Of a DNA stretch of 64,000 nucleotides, positions 53,930-62,052 are shown one piece after another. Under the pieces are notes generated by a model. It was not told the DNA's origin, ran no database searches, and was given only the letters and a program-made list of their open reading frames with translations. How positions within the stretch are numbered: the first letter of the stretch is position 1; the number at the start of each line of letters is the position of its first letter. Source of the stretch: CAVSJA01 sp963728145 (GTDB lineage Bacteria > Bacteroidota > Bacteroidia > Chitinophagales > Chitinophagaceae); NCBI GenBank assembly GCA_963728145.1, contig CAVSJA010000007.1, forward strand, positions 310,001-374,000, written 5' to 3'. A program made the translations under genes and the position numbers.

Positions 53930-54064
53930 AACAATAGGCAATGGGCAATTGGCAATAGGCAAAAATCAATATCGTAATAATATTTTTAACCCTGGAGCAG
54001 AAGTTCTTTAATGATTTCCTTTTGCCTATTGCCAATTGCCCATTGCTCATTGCCCATTGCCTAT
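53930..54064. repeat. GCAATRG inverted arrays
   Basis: Left arm 53930-53960 (AACAATAGGCAATGGGCAAT and following units), right arm 54023-54064 (TTGCCTATTGCCAATTGCCC and following units), with about 60 bases between. The left arm starts right after the porU2 stop. Downstream to 54224 lies AT-rich DNA with a possible TATAATTTAG -7 box near 54097. Confidence 0.88.
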
Positions 54065-54224
54065 TTTATTCCCAACGCTTGCACTGATAGGAAAAAAAAT
54101 ATAATTTAGCCGCCTCAAACTACGTAGTTCTATTTCCAATACCTGCATAAAATTTTTTTGTGAGAAAACCGTTAGTGTAATGACTTGGTAGTCAACGTTT
54201 CCTCTAAACTCAAAAAGAAAGGTG

Positions 54225-56090
54225 ATGACAATTTTAGGGATTTCTGCTTTTTATCATGACTCTGCCGCGGCAATAGTAAAAGATGGTGAGGTAATAGCGG
54301 CTGCCCAGGAAGAAAGATTTACCAGGAAAAAACATGACCCCTCTTTTCCAGTCAATGCAGCCAGGTTCTGCCTCGAATACGCTGGAAGGTCAATAAATGA
54401 TATTGACGCGGTTGTTTTTTATGACAAGCCGCTTCTGAAATTCGAACGCTTACTCGAAACTTATTACGCGTTTGCACCAAAAGGACTTCAATCCTTTATG
54501 ATGTCAATGCCTGTTTGGCTCAAAGAAAAATTATTTCTTAAGAAGCTGATCTATGACTCGCTTGACACGATCGAAAAAGTAGACAAGAAGAAAGCAAAAC
54601 TATTATTTCCGGAACACCACCTTTCTCATGCAGCCAGCGCTTTTTATCCGAGTTCATATGAGAAGGCAGCGATTCTTACAATCGATGGAGTAGGGGAATG
54701 GGCAACGGCTTCAATTTGCTCGGGAGAAGGAAATAAGATAACTGTTTTACGCGAATTGGATTTTCCCCATTCATTGGGATTACTCTACTCTGCATTTACT
54801 TATTACTGCGGATTCAAAGTGAATTCGGGTGAATACAAATTGATGGGTCTTGCCCCTTATGGTAATCATGGATCACCTGAAGTGAAGAGATATGTTGAAT
54901 TGATCAAAACAAAATTGATCGACCTTAAAGAAGATGGATCAGTTTTCCTTAACCAGGAATATTTTAATTATGCGACCGGCCTTCGCATGGTACATGATGA
55001 TAAGTGGAAAGAATTATTTGGTTTTGGAAAAAGAAAAGGTGAATCAATGCTCGAGCAACAACAATGTGATCTCGCCCTGGCAATCCAGGAAGTGACAGAG
55101 GAAGCAGTATTGAATATGGCGAAAGAGGCTAAACGCCTTACCGGGGCAGATTATCTCTGTATGGCTGGCGGTGTTGCGTTGAATTGTGTTGCAAACGGAA
55201 AATTAGATGATGCTAAGATATTCAAGCAGATATTCATACAACCCGCTGCCGGTGATGCGGGTGGTGCGTTGGGCGCCGCTTTAGCAGCTTACCATATATA
55301 TTTTGGTCATGAGAGAAGTGTAGACAGCAGCAAAATGGACAGCCTGAAAGGATCTTATCTCGGAACTGAAGCGTCGGACCAGGAAGTAAAGGCAGTTGCA
55401 CTGAAATACAACGGACCATATGAACATTTTGATGATGAAGATGCCATGCTGGAAAAAGTTTCCAAACTAATTGCTGATGGGAATGTGATTGGCTGGCACC
55501 AGGGAAGAATGGAATTTGGTCCTCGTGCACTTGGAGCGAGAAGCATTATTGCAGATGCGCGTAACCCGGAAATGCAGAAGAAATTAAATCTTAAGATCAA
55601 ATACCGCGAAGGATTCAGGCCATTTGCACCAGTCGTGCCTGCAGAAGATGTTTCAGATTATTTTGAGCACAAGGACATTTCACCTTACATGCTTATTGTA
55701 AAACCAATAAAAAAAGATCGGCAAATTGCCTATCCGGCCAATTTCGCCGGGAAGAATTTATTGGATAAGCTTTATTTCCTGCGTAGCGATATTCCCGCTG
55801 TAACGCATATCGATTACTCTGCGAGATTACAAACGATACATAAAGAAACCAATCCCCGATTCTGGAAGTTGTTGAAGGCTTTTAAGAGGCATACCGGTTA
55901 TTCGGTTATGGTAAATACCAGTTTCAATGTAAGGGGGGAACCGATCGTAAATACTCCTGAAGATTCATATAGATGTTTTATGCGCACGGATATGGATTAC
56001 CTGCTTGTGGGTAATTATATGTTTGATAAGAGGAATCAGCCAGAGTGGAAGGAGAAGGATGATTGGCGTAATGAGTTTACGCTGGACTAA
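54225..56090 (+). CDS. Carbamoyltransferase (NodU/CmcH/TobZ family)
   Basis: 621 residues from the ATG at 54225, which directly follows an in-frame GTG. The family transfers carbamoyl from carbamoyl phosphate, through an adenylated intermediate, to hydroxyl groups of sugars or antibiotics. N-terminal Kae1-like domain: ISAFYHDSAAAIV and AAAQEERFTRKKHD, the metal-site HxxxH at His131/His135 (EHHLSHAASAFYP), DGVGEWATAS and LMGLAPYGN. C-terminal YrdC-like part: WHQGRMEFGPRALGARSIIADAR, FRPFAPVVPAE and NTSFNVRGEPIVNTPEDS. Length is normal. It is the first gene of a plus-strand cluster with SGNH, DUF5989 and SxtJ genes. The acceptor is unknown. Confidence 0.93.
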   Translation: MTILGISAFYHDSAAAIVKDGEVIAAAQEERFTRKKHDPSFPVNAARFCLEYAGRSINDIDAVVFYDKPLLKFERLLETYYAFAPKGLQSFMMSMPVWLKEKLFLKKLIYDSLDTIEKVDKKKAKLLFPEHHLSHAASAFYPSSYEKAAILTIDGVGEWATASICSGEGNKITVLRELDFPHSLGLLYSAFTYYCGFKVNSGEYKLMGLAPYGNHGSPEVKRYVELIKTKLIDLKEDGSVFLNQEYFNYATGLRMVHDDKWKELFGFGKRKGESMLEQQQCDLALAIQEVTEEAVLNMAKEAKRLTGADYLCMAGGVALNCVANGKLDDAKIFKQIFIQPAAGDAGGALGAALAAYHIYFGHERSVDSSKMDSLKGSYLGTEASDQEVKAVALKYNGPYEHFDDEDAMLEKVSKLIADGNVIGWHQGRMEFGPRALGARSIIADARNPEMQKKLNLKIKYREGFRPFAPVVPAEDVSDYFEHKDISPYMLIVKPIKKDRQIAYPANFAGKNLLDKLYFLRSDIPAVTHIDYSARLQTIHKETNPRFWKLLKAFKRHTGYSVMVNTSFNVRGEPIVNTPEDSYRCFMRTDMDYLLVGNYMFDKRNQPEWKEKDDWRNEFTLD

Positions 56091-56094
56091 TTCT

Positions 56095-57213
56095 ATGCGA
56101 CCAACAGGTAAGAAGATATTGAAAAGGGTTTTTTATGTGCTTTACCTGTTCATAGTAGTAGCTCTTGTTTTAGAGATCATATTGAGGATTTATAATCCTT
56201 TTCCAACGGGGATCAAGGGAGAGAAGATCGTTTTGCGGATCAATACCCGCTATGAAATTGAGAACAACGATATACCTGTCCTGGAGAATCGGATCATTCA
56301 TTCCAAAAATTCAATGGGATTCCGGGGTCCGGAAATGCCAAAAGGTAGGAATAACTGGGTCACAGTGTTTACAGTGGGCGGAAGTACGACCGAGTGTACC
56401 TATCTCAATGATGGAAAAACCTGGACAGACGAGTTACAAATTAGAATTGATAGTTCTTTAAATAATGTTTGGTTCAATAATGCTGGCCTGGCCGGTCATT
56501 CAACCTTTGGGCATATCATTTTAATGAATGATTACCTCGTAAAGTTGAATCCTTCGATTATACTGATGATGACAGGTGTAAATGATATGGGAAGGAATGA
56601 CCTTACCGCATCAGACAAATTCAGTATGAAAGGTACTTACGGTTCTTTCGCTTCTTTTTTTACCAAGAACAGTGAACTCGTGAACCTTTTCGCGAACCTG
56701 TTGAGGGCAAAAAGAGCAAAGACGAATCGATTGAACGATGTTTGGCTCAACCTGAAGAACTATGATAGCCTAATCGTTTCAGAAACGGAGATGCAAGCCA
56801 GGTTGAAGGAGCATCAAGCAAAATATTTACCCGGGTACTTGGAAAGATTGGATTCAGTAGTAAGTATTTGCAAACAGCAGAAGATCCAACTGGTTTTAGT
56901 AACGCAGCCTGCATTGTTTGGAAAGGGAATGGATAGCCTGACCGGAACCGATCTTGAGAAGTACAAATTGTTCAAAGATGCTAATGGCCTTAGCTGGTGG
57001 AAGACCCTGGAATTGTATAATGATGTTACAAGGTCGGTTGCGGCAAAGAACAATATTCTTTTAATAGATTTGGCAGTCCAATTACCGAAGAGCAGCAGAT
57101 ATTTTTATGACATGATCCATTTTACTGAAGAAGGGGCCGTAAAAGTGAGTGAGATCATCAACAAAGAGTTAACGGGATACATTATTAGGATGTACCCTTC
57201 TCATAAAAACTAA
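56095..57213 (+). CDS. Membrane-anchored SGNH/GDSL hydrolase
   Basis: 372 residues. The ATG at 56095, five bases after the carbamoyltransferase stop, is chosen because an N-terminal membrane anchor (about 12-31) then follows a basic start; the longer frame from 56005 lies inside the previous gene. SGNH blocks: Gly95-Gly-Ser97-Thr (nucleophile Ser97), Asn129-Ala-Gly131, GVND at 161-164, and Asp339/His342 in YDMIHFTEEG. Such enzymes are O-acetyl esterases or, in reverse, acetyltransferase partners acting on glycans at the periplasmic face. Cotranscription with its neighbours is very likely. Confidence 0.85.
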   Translation: MRPTGKKILKRVFYVLYLFIVVALVLEIILRIYNPFPTGIKGEKIVLRINTRYEIENNDIPVLENRIIHSKNSMGFRGPEMPKGRNNWVTVFTVGGSTTECTYLNDGKTWTDELQIRIDSSLNNVWFNNAGLAGHSTFGHIILMNDYLVKLNPSIILMMTGVNDMGRNDLTASDKFSMKGTYGSFASFFTKNSELVNLFANLLRAKRAKTNRLNDVWLNLKNYDSLIVSETEMQARLKEHQAKYLPGYLERLDSVVSICKQQKIQLVLVTQPALFGKGMDSLTGTDLEKYKLFKDANGLSWWKTLELYNDVTRSVAAKNNILLIDLAVQLPKSSRYFYDMIHFTEEGAVKVSEIINKELTGYIIRMYPSHKN

Positions 57214-57218
57214 AAATT

Positions 57219-57368
57219 ATGGATTTCTTAAAAGACCTTTGGAGCTTTTTGAGAGCGCGCAAGAAATGGTGGTTAGCACCAGTAATCGTGATCCTGTTAT
57301 TGTTGGGTGTGTTATTGATATTTGGTGGTGGATCAGCTCTGGCTCCATTTATCTATACCTTATTCTAG
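57219..57368 (+). CDS. DUF5989 family small membrane protein (49 aa)
   Basis: A 49-residue protein five bases after the previous stop. MDFLKDLWSFLRARKKWWL is followed by a hydrophobic helix (PVIVILLLLGVLLIFGGG) and ends SALAPFIYTLF, the conserved features of DUF5989. Too short for most length cut-offs, so easily missed. Homologues are usually next to NodU-type carbamoyltransferases and SxtJ genes, as here. Function unknown; the position of the single helix and the basic N-terminus suggest an inner-membrane partner or scaffold. Confidence 0.88.
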   Translation: MDFLKDLWSFLRARKKWWLAPVIVILLLLGVLLIFGGGSALAPFIYTLF

Positions 57369-57465
57369 TAATAAGGATTGTTGGAAGGAGAAATTTAATT
57401 TCCTGCGGCATTACGCTTGCATGAACGTATTGATATTTTTAATCTCGTTCCCGAAATAAAAAAAT

Positions 57466-57849
57466 ATGAAAAAGGAAAGAGCAAAGGTCCTTGAAACGAT
57501 ACTGGTGTTGGTACTTGCGCTGGTGGTGTTCTATTTTATTTTCAAGAATAAGAACCCCGAAGCAGGCAGGTATTTGTTAATTGCCTCACTCGTAATAGGC
57601 GGTATTGGAATATTATTTCCCTGGCTTGCTGAAAAGATCCATTGGGCATGGATGAAGCTGGCGCACGCGTTGGGTTATGTGATGAGTAGGGTAATCCTCA
57701 CTTTGATCTTCTTCCTCGTTGTGTTTCCGATGTCAATTTTCCAAAAACTCGCGAAGAAGAATGCGATTAAATTGAAACCGAGAGGAAATACTTATTATAA
57801 AGACAGAAGTTTTACCTATGATAAGGAAAGCCTCGAAAATGTTTGGTAA
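57466..57849 (+). CDS. SxtJ family membrane protein
   Basis: 127 residues with four hydrophobic helices (about 9-27, 36-55, 60-80, 84-100) and a basic C-terminal tail (KLAKKNAIKLKPRGNTYYKDRSFTYDKESLENVW). This fits the SxtJ family, first noticed in the saxitoxin cluster and widely found with DUF5989 and carbamoyltransferase genes. Its activity is unknown. It lies 97 bases after the DUF5989 gene and is followed by a strong terminator. Confidence 0.85.
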   Translation: MKKERAKVLETILVLVLALVVFYFIFKNKNPEAGRYLLIASLVIGGIGILFPWLAEKIHWAWMKLAHALGYVMSRVILTLIFFLVVFPMSIFQKLAKKNAIKLKPRGNTYYKDRSFTYDKESLENVW

Positions 57850-57870
57850 ACCCTAATCAAAACCTGGGGG

Positions 57871-57906
57871 AAATGGTAATGTGTGATTGACGCATTACCA
57901 TTTTTA
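57871..57906 (+). terminator. Rho-independent terminator after the SxtJ gene
   Basis: AAATGGTAATG pairs perfectly with CATTACCATTT across an 11-base loop and runs into TTTTTATT. It splits the cluster into two transcription units: carbamoyltransferase to SxtJ, and the second SGNH gene onwards. There are only about 15 bases between the hairpin and the next ATG, so partial read-through seems possible. Confidence 0.82.
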
Positions 57907-57919
57907 TTAAAACCTATCT

Positions 57920-59137
57920 ATGCGTCTCTTCCAGAAAATCTTGTGGACAATCGCCGCGGTGATCTTTCTTCAGGTGTTGATGCGATTACTCGATGCTAAA
58001 TCCCCGTTGACATTTTATTTTCATCAGAGCCTGCTTTCTTCATTACAGGTGGCAATCATCATCTGGCTGTTTATTGCCATCATTCTCCATATCATATTCA
58101 GGAAAAAGAAACAGGTAAAAGTAGGATGGTGGAGTACAGCTACAGTGATCGTGCTGGTCACCTGCTTTGAACTACTTTCCTCGTATTGGATGAACCATCC
58201 TTCCTCAATTCCTTCTTTTTTGCGAACAGGTTATGTTTGGTATTACGCACACAATGATAGTAAGATCATCCAGATCGTTCCGGAATGCAGTCAATACGAT
58301 TCATCTTTCTTTTACAATCTCAAACCCGGCAATAATTGCAAATTCATCAATCGCGAATTTTCAAATGAATTTGTTACTAATAATAAAGGATTCAGGGACG
58401 ATGAAAAATCTTTGAGTTCACCGGAAATCATTTGCCTTGGCGATTCCTACATGTTGGGTTGGGGTATTAACCAGGATGAAACAATTCCATCTCAATTGGA
58501 AAAACTAACTGGTAAGAATGTATTGAATGCAGGAATGTCTTCCTTTGGAACAGCAAGGGAAATGAAACGATTGAAGGAACTGGATACAAGCGCATTAAAG
58601 TATATCGTGATCCAGTATTGCGCGAATGATAATGAAGAAAACAAAGCCTTCTTTGACAACGGTGGAAAATTGAGGATTTCTTCAAAAGATTCCTATGATT
58701 CCTTAGGGAGACGGGACGCATGGAACAAGAAATATTTCCCCGGCAGGATCTTCCTCACTTCATTAAAATATTTATTCAAGGAAACGGCAAAATCAATTTT
58801 AGGAAGGCCTCCTTCAGTAATTGGATTGCCAATAGAACCAGAGCGCGATGCAAAAATGTTTGCCGATATTCTTAAGTCGTCTTCTATTGACTTCAATAAA
58901 ACAAAAGTGATCGTATTTGCCGGGGATGATTTGGAATTTATCAATAAAAATGCATTTCAAAACGAGGTAAAGAAGCTTGCAGCCCTGCCAGGATATAAAG
59001 AGCATTTCGGCAGCAACCTGGTTATTGCAGACCTATCCGGTGTACTTAATAAAGATGATTTCTATATTTTGGATGGTCATTTTAAATCTTCGGCACATCA
59101 AAAGATTGCGTCGAGATTAGAAGCCTTACTAAAATAA
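57920..59137 (+). CDS. SGNH/GDSL hydrolase with three N-terminal membrane helices
   Basis: 405 residues. Helices at about 5-23, 40-60 and 72-90 are followed by a conserved linker and a periplasmic SGNH domain: GDS at 174-176 (CLGDSYMLGWG, nucleophile Ser176), NAG at 203-205, a ND pair at 236-237 (QYCANDNEEN), and Asp385/His387 in LDGHFKSSAHQK. It is unrelated in close sequence to the first SGNH protein at 56095, so the cluster has two different esterase-like enzymes. Possible roles are glycan O-acetyl or O-acyl editing; substrate unknown. Confidence 0.85.
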   Translation: MRLFQKILWTIAAVIFLQVLMRLLDAKSPLTFYFHQSLLSSLQVAIIIWLFIAIILHIIFRKKKQVKVGWWSTATVIVLVTCFELLSSYWMNHPSSIPSFLRTGYVWYYAHNDSKIIQIVPECSQYDSSFFYNLKPGNNCKFINREFSNEFVTNNKGFRDDEKSLSSPEIICLGDSYMLGWGINQDETIPSQLEKLTGKNVLNAGMSSFGTAREMKRLKELDTSALKYIVIQYCANDNEENKAFFDNGGKLRISSKDSYDSLGRRDAWNKKYFPGRIFLTSLKYLFKETAKSILGRPPSVIGLPIEPERDAKMFADILKSSSIDFNKTKVIVFAGDDLEFINKNAFQNEVKKLAALPGYKEHFGSNLVIADLSGVLNKDDFYILDGHFKSSAHQKIASRLEALLK

Positions 59138-59156
59138 AATATATTTTCGTTTAATC

Positions 59157-60689
59157 ATGTCCAGTATCTCGTCCAATGATCGTTCAACCCCCCGATTCAT
59201 CAAAACTGATCTTGCAGTTTTTTTGGGCTTATTAATTCTTGGATTGTTCATCTATCTTCCTGTTCTTAATAAAGGACTACTCTCTGATGATTTCCTGGTG
59301 ATGAGAAGAGTAGCGCTGGATGGCGTGGTTTTCATCAAAGGATTTTTCCGTCCCCTTTCAGACATCACGCTCTACTTCAATTATTGGATGGGTGGCTTCG
59401 AAGGCATCTATTATACCGGATTCAATTTATTGCTGCATGTTTTTGGAAGCTTTTTCCTTTACTTATTTTGTAAGCGCTGGCAAGGTTTGCCAATCACCAA
59501 CAGGTACTATTTTTCACTGCTGGTCGCATTCCTCTTTTTAACTTATCCATTTCACAACGAATCTGTGGTCTGGGGTGTTGGCCGTGCCTCTTTACTGGCG
59601 GGCTTTTTTGGAATTTCTGCTCTGCTTGTCTTAGTTAGTAATTTAGGATTTGGATGGAGACTGTTCTACGTAAATCTTTTTTATTTTATTGGGCTTACAG
59701 CCTATGAATCCATTTTCTTACTGCCTTTAATCATTATCCTCATTGCATGGAGCAACAAGCGACCGGTGAAGCGCTTGATTTTTTGGGGAAGCAGCATGTC
59801 ATTTACGCTCTTATTGCATTTTATTATTAGAAGAGCAGTATCTGGAGGAATAGTAGGCGGTTATGCAGATGGCATGTTTGATCAGGGTGTAATGCAATAT
59901 GTGTCGAACTTTTTGCGGATAACCGGTCGACTGTTTTTGCCACCTGCTGAAAACTCCATCTTGCTGGCTATATTGTTTGTAATTCTCCTGATTGGGTTGT
60001 TGTTATCCACCTGGATTTATATTAGAAAGAAAAAAACATCAGTTCCTGTTTTCTTGATAGTTACGTTTTTGCTAATCTCGCTTGTGGTGCCTCTTACCTT
60101 TCCGGTAAGTACGAGAACATCAGAGAGTGATCGACTACTTTATTTTCCATCGGTATTTGTTTGTCTTTTAATAGCATTTCTGGTAACTGAATTAATTCAG
60201 GAAAGAAATGGCTCTTTATTATTTCTGGGCTGCTTCTTTTTTACAATATTTATTTTCTTGAGAAAAACAACCTGAACTGGCGCAAAGCTTCTTCTATTTC
60301 GGAGAATATTTTAGGAAATGTTGAAGGACAACGAGGATACGGGGAAATCTGTCCTGATCATGAATGTTCCCGATGAATATAATGGTGCCTATATCTTCCG
60401 ACATGGCTTTGAGGATGCCCTGGTGATTAATAGATTGGATACTTCGCGAATAAAGCGGATCAGCCGGTTGAAGTGGGAAGATTATAAAACAATTCCCGGG
60501 GAAATAGTACCAGAATGGAGGGGAGACACGTTAATTATTGCGCCTGGGAAACCTAGGGTTTATCGATAGGAATTTACACGGTATTATGTTCGATAGTTCC
60601 GGATTCAAAAAGGGACCTTACTCCTTGGTAGTGAGATCTGGTACTGGAATAAGAAGGAGTTAAAGCCTTTGAGCACTCCCTGGAAATAG
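59157..60689 (+). pseudogene. GT-C-like multi-pass membrane protein, frameshifted at its C-terminus
   Basis: About 370 residues with ten or so helices are in one clean frame (59157-60275). The first loop has LLSDDFLVMRRV, placed like the acidic motif of GT-C/PMT-type glycosyltransferases, and VWGVGRASLLAGFFG is typical of the group. After 60255 the natural continuation needs three frame changes: EKNNLNWRKASSISENILG, then MLKDNEDTGKSVLIMNVPDEYNGAYIFRHGF to 60569, then SEIWYWNKKELKPLSTPWK ending at the TAG at 60687-60689. The frameshifts are confined to 450 bases. If real, the soluble C-terminal part is lost; if errors, the gene is intact. Confidence 0.7.
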
Positions 60690-60787
60690 ACCGCCCGGAT
60701 GACCAGTACGGGAGTCATTCAGTCGCGGATGAACCGGTCGGACGGGCCATAGGCGTATATTTGCAGATCGGAAGATTTCGTGGTATT

Positions 60788-62008
60788 ATGTATAAATTTT
60801 CAAATTATATTAATCGGGGGCTAACGTTTGCGAATAACCAGGTTTTCCCTGGGAATAAGAAATTGTCCACCCTGATGATCTATGCCACAGATCTCTGCGA
60901 CTCGGCTTGCAAACACTGCCTCATCTGGGCAAAACGTCCCATCCATTATTTATCGTTTGAGAAGATCGTGGAAATCATGCAGAGCAAATGCATTACACCG
61001 CGAACGAGCATCGGATTGGAAGGCGGCGAATTCATGCTGCATCCCGATGCGGAAAAGATAATGGAATGGTTCACTATAAACCATCCCAATTTCGATCTGT
61101 TGAGCAATTGCCTCCAACCGGAGAAACTTATTGAAGCAGTTAAAAAATTTCCTCCAAGACACTTATATATTTCTTTAGACGGAGATGCGGAAACCTATCT
61201 CCATATGCGGGGTAAGCCAGGTTATCACAGCGTGATTAAAGTAATTGAGAATTTAAAGAATCTATTGCCCATTTCAGTAATGTTCACCCTTACACCGTAT
61301 AACGATTTTGAAGATATGGAGCATGTGGCAAAAGTTTGCAAACAATATGGTATCGATATGCGGGTTGGTATTTATAATGATATCGCATTTTTCGATACGA
61401 TCGATAAAGCGCATGAAACTGACATAGGAGAGAAGAAGGGAACCGATCCGTTGAAATTAAAAGATGTGAGAGAAATGCAAAATGCGGGATTGTTTGAAAA
61501 AACAAAAGCCCTTAAGGCCCGTGAGATAACAGAGAGTGAACTTTTATCGGTTCCAAAACACGATACGAAAAAACTGTTTGAAGATTTCACGGCACAGATC
61601 CCCAGAATCATTAAAGACTTTAAAGAGAATTACGATTTCCTGGTATTATATAATGAGTGGCGCCAGAATAATCTCAAGATGCGTTGTTACAGCATTCTTG
61701 ATACATTGGTCATTCTTCCCAATGGTGATGTACCCATTTGCCAGAACCTGAACCTTATGCTGGGAAATGTAATGAATGAGAGCCTGGATGCCGTATTTAA
61801 TAGCAAAGCCACACAGAAGACTCACAAGCATTATGTACACAACTGCAATCAATGCTGGCTTAATTTCCATAGAAAATACGATGTGATCTTACATCGCAGT
61901 TTTGAAAAATTCTTTGGGAGAAAAATTACGTCCAAATTATTTGGTTATTATCAATGGGAGGCATCGGCCACCAAGACGTATGAAGAGTATTTTAAGGATC
62001 GGAGTTAA
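60788..62008 (+). CDS. Radical SAM/SPASM domain protein
   Basis: 406 residues from the ATG at 60788; an in-frame TTG at 60761 is less likely. The [4Fe-4S]/SAM motif is Cys37xxxCys41xxCys44 (TDLCDSACKHCLIW). SAM-binding strands are seen in GLEGGEFMLHPD and LYISLDGDAETYLHMRG. The C-terminal SPASM part has MRCYSILDTLVILPNGDVPICQNLNLMLGNVMNESLDAVFNS and a final NCNQCW. The relation to twitch/SPASM enzymes acting on peptides or small metabolites is clear, but the substrate is not. There is no peptide-precursor gene next to it that I can see. It is in the same orientation as the carbamoyltransferase cluster. Confidence 0.9.
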   Translation: MYKFSNYINRGLTFANNQVFPGNKKLSTLMIYATDLCDSACKHCLIWAKRPIHYLSFEKIVEIMQSKCITPRTSIGLEGGEFMLHPDAEKIMEWFTINHPNFDLLSNCLQPEKLIEAVKKFPPRHLYISLDGDAETYLHMRGKPGYHSVIKVIENLKNLLPISVMFTLTPYNDFEDMEHVAKVCKQYGIDMRVGIYNDIAFFDTIDKAHETDIGEKKGTDPLKLKDVREMQNAGLFEKTKALKAREITESELLSVPKHDTKKLFEDFTAQIPRIIKDFKENYDFLVLYNEWRQNNLKMRCYSILDTLVILPNGDVPICQNLNLMLGNVMNESLDAVFNSKATQKTHKHYVHNCNQCWLNFHRKYDVILHRSFEKFFGRKITSKLFGYYQWEASATKTYEEYFKDRS

Positions 62009-62040
62009 CTGGTTAACTGGTTGATTGGTTGACCAGGCAG
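62007..62040. repeat. Short GGTTAACT/GGTTGATT array
   Basis: Four 8-base units (TTAACTGG, TTAACTGG, TTGATTGG, TTGACCAGG) start at the stop codon of the radical SAM gene, between convergent genes. Confidence 0.55.
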
Positions 62041-62052
62041 GTAATCTTACAC

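Noticed and set aside
56005..56094. Upstream extension of the first SGNH hydrolase into the carbamoyltransferase gene
   Set aside because: It is read in another frame of the C-terminus of the carbamoyltransferase; the residues have no signal or anchor character.
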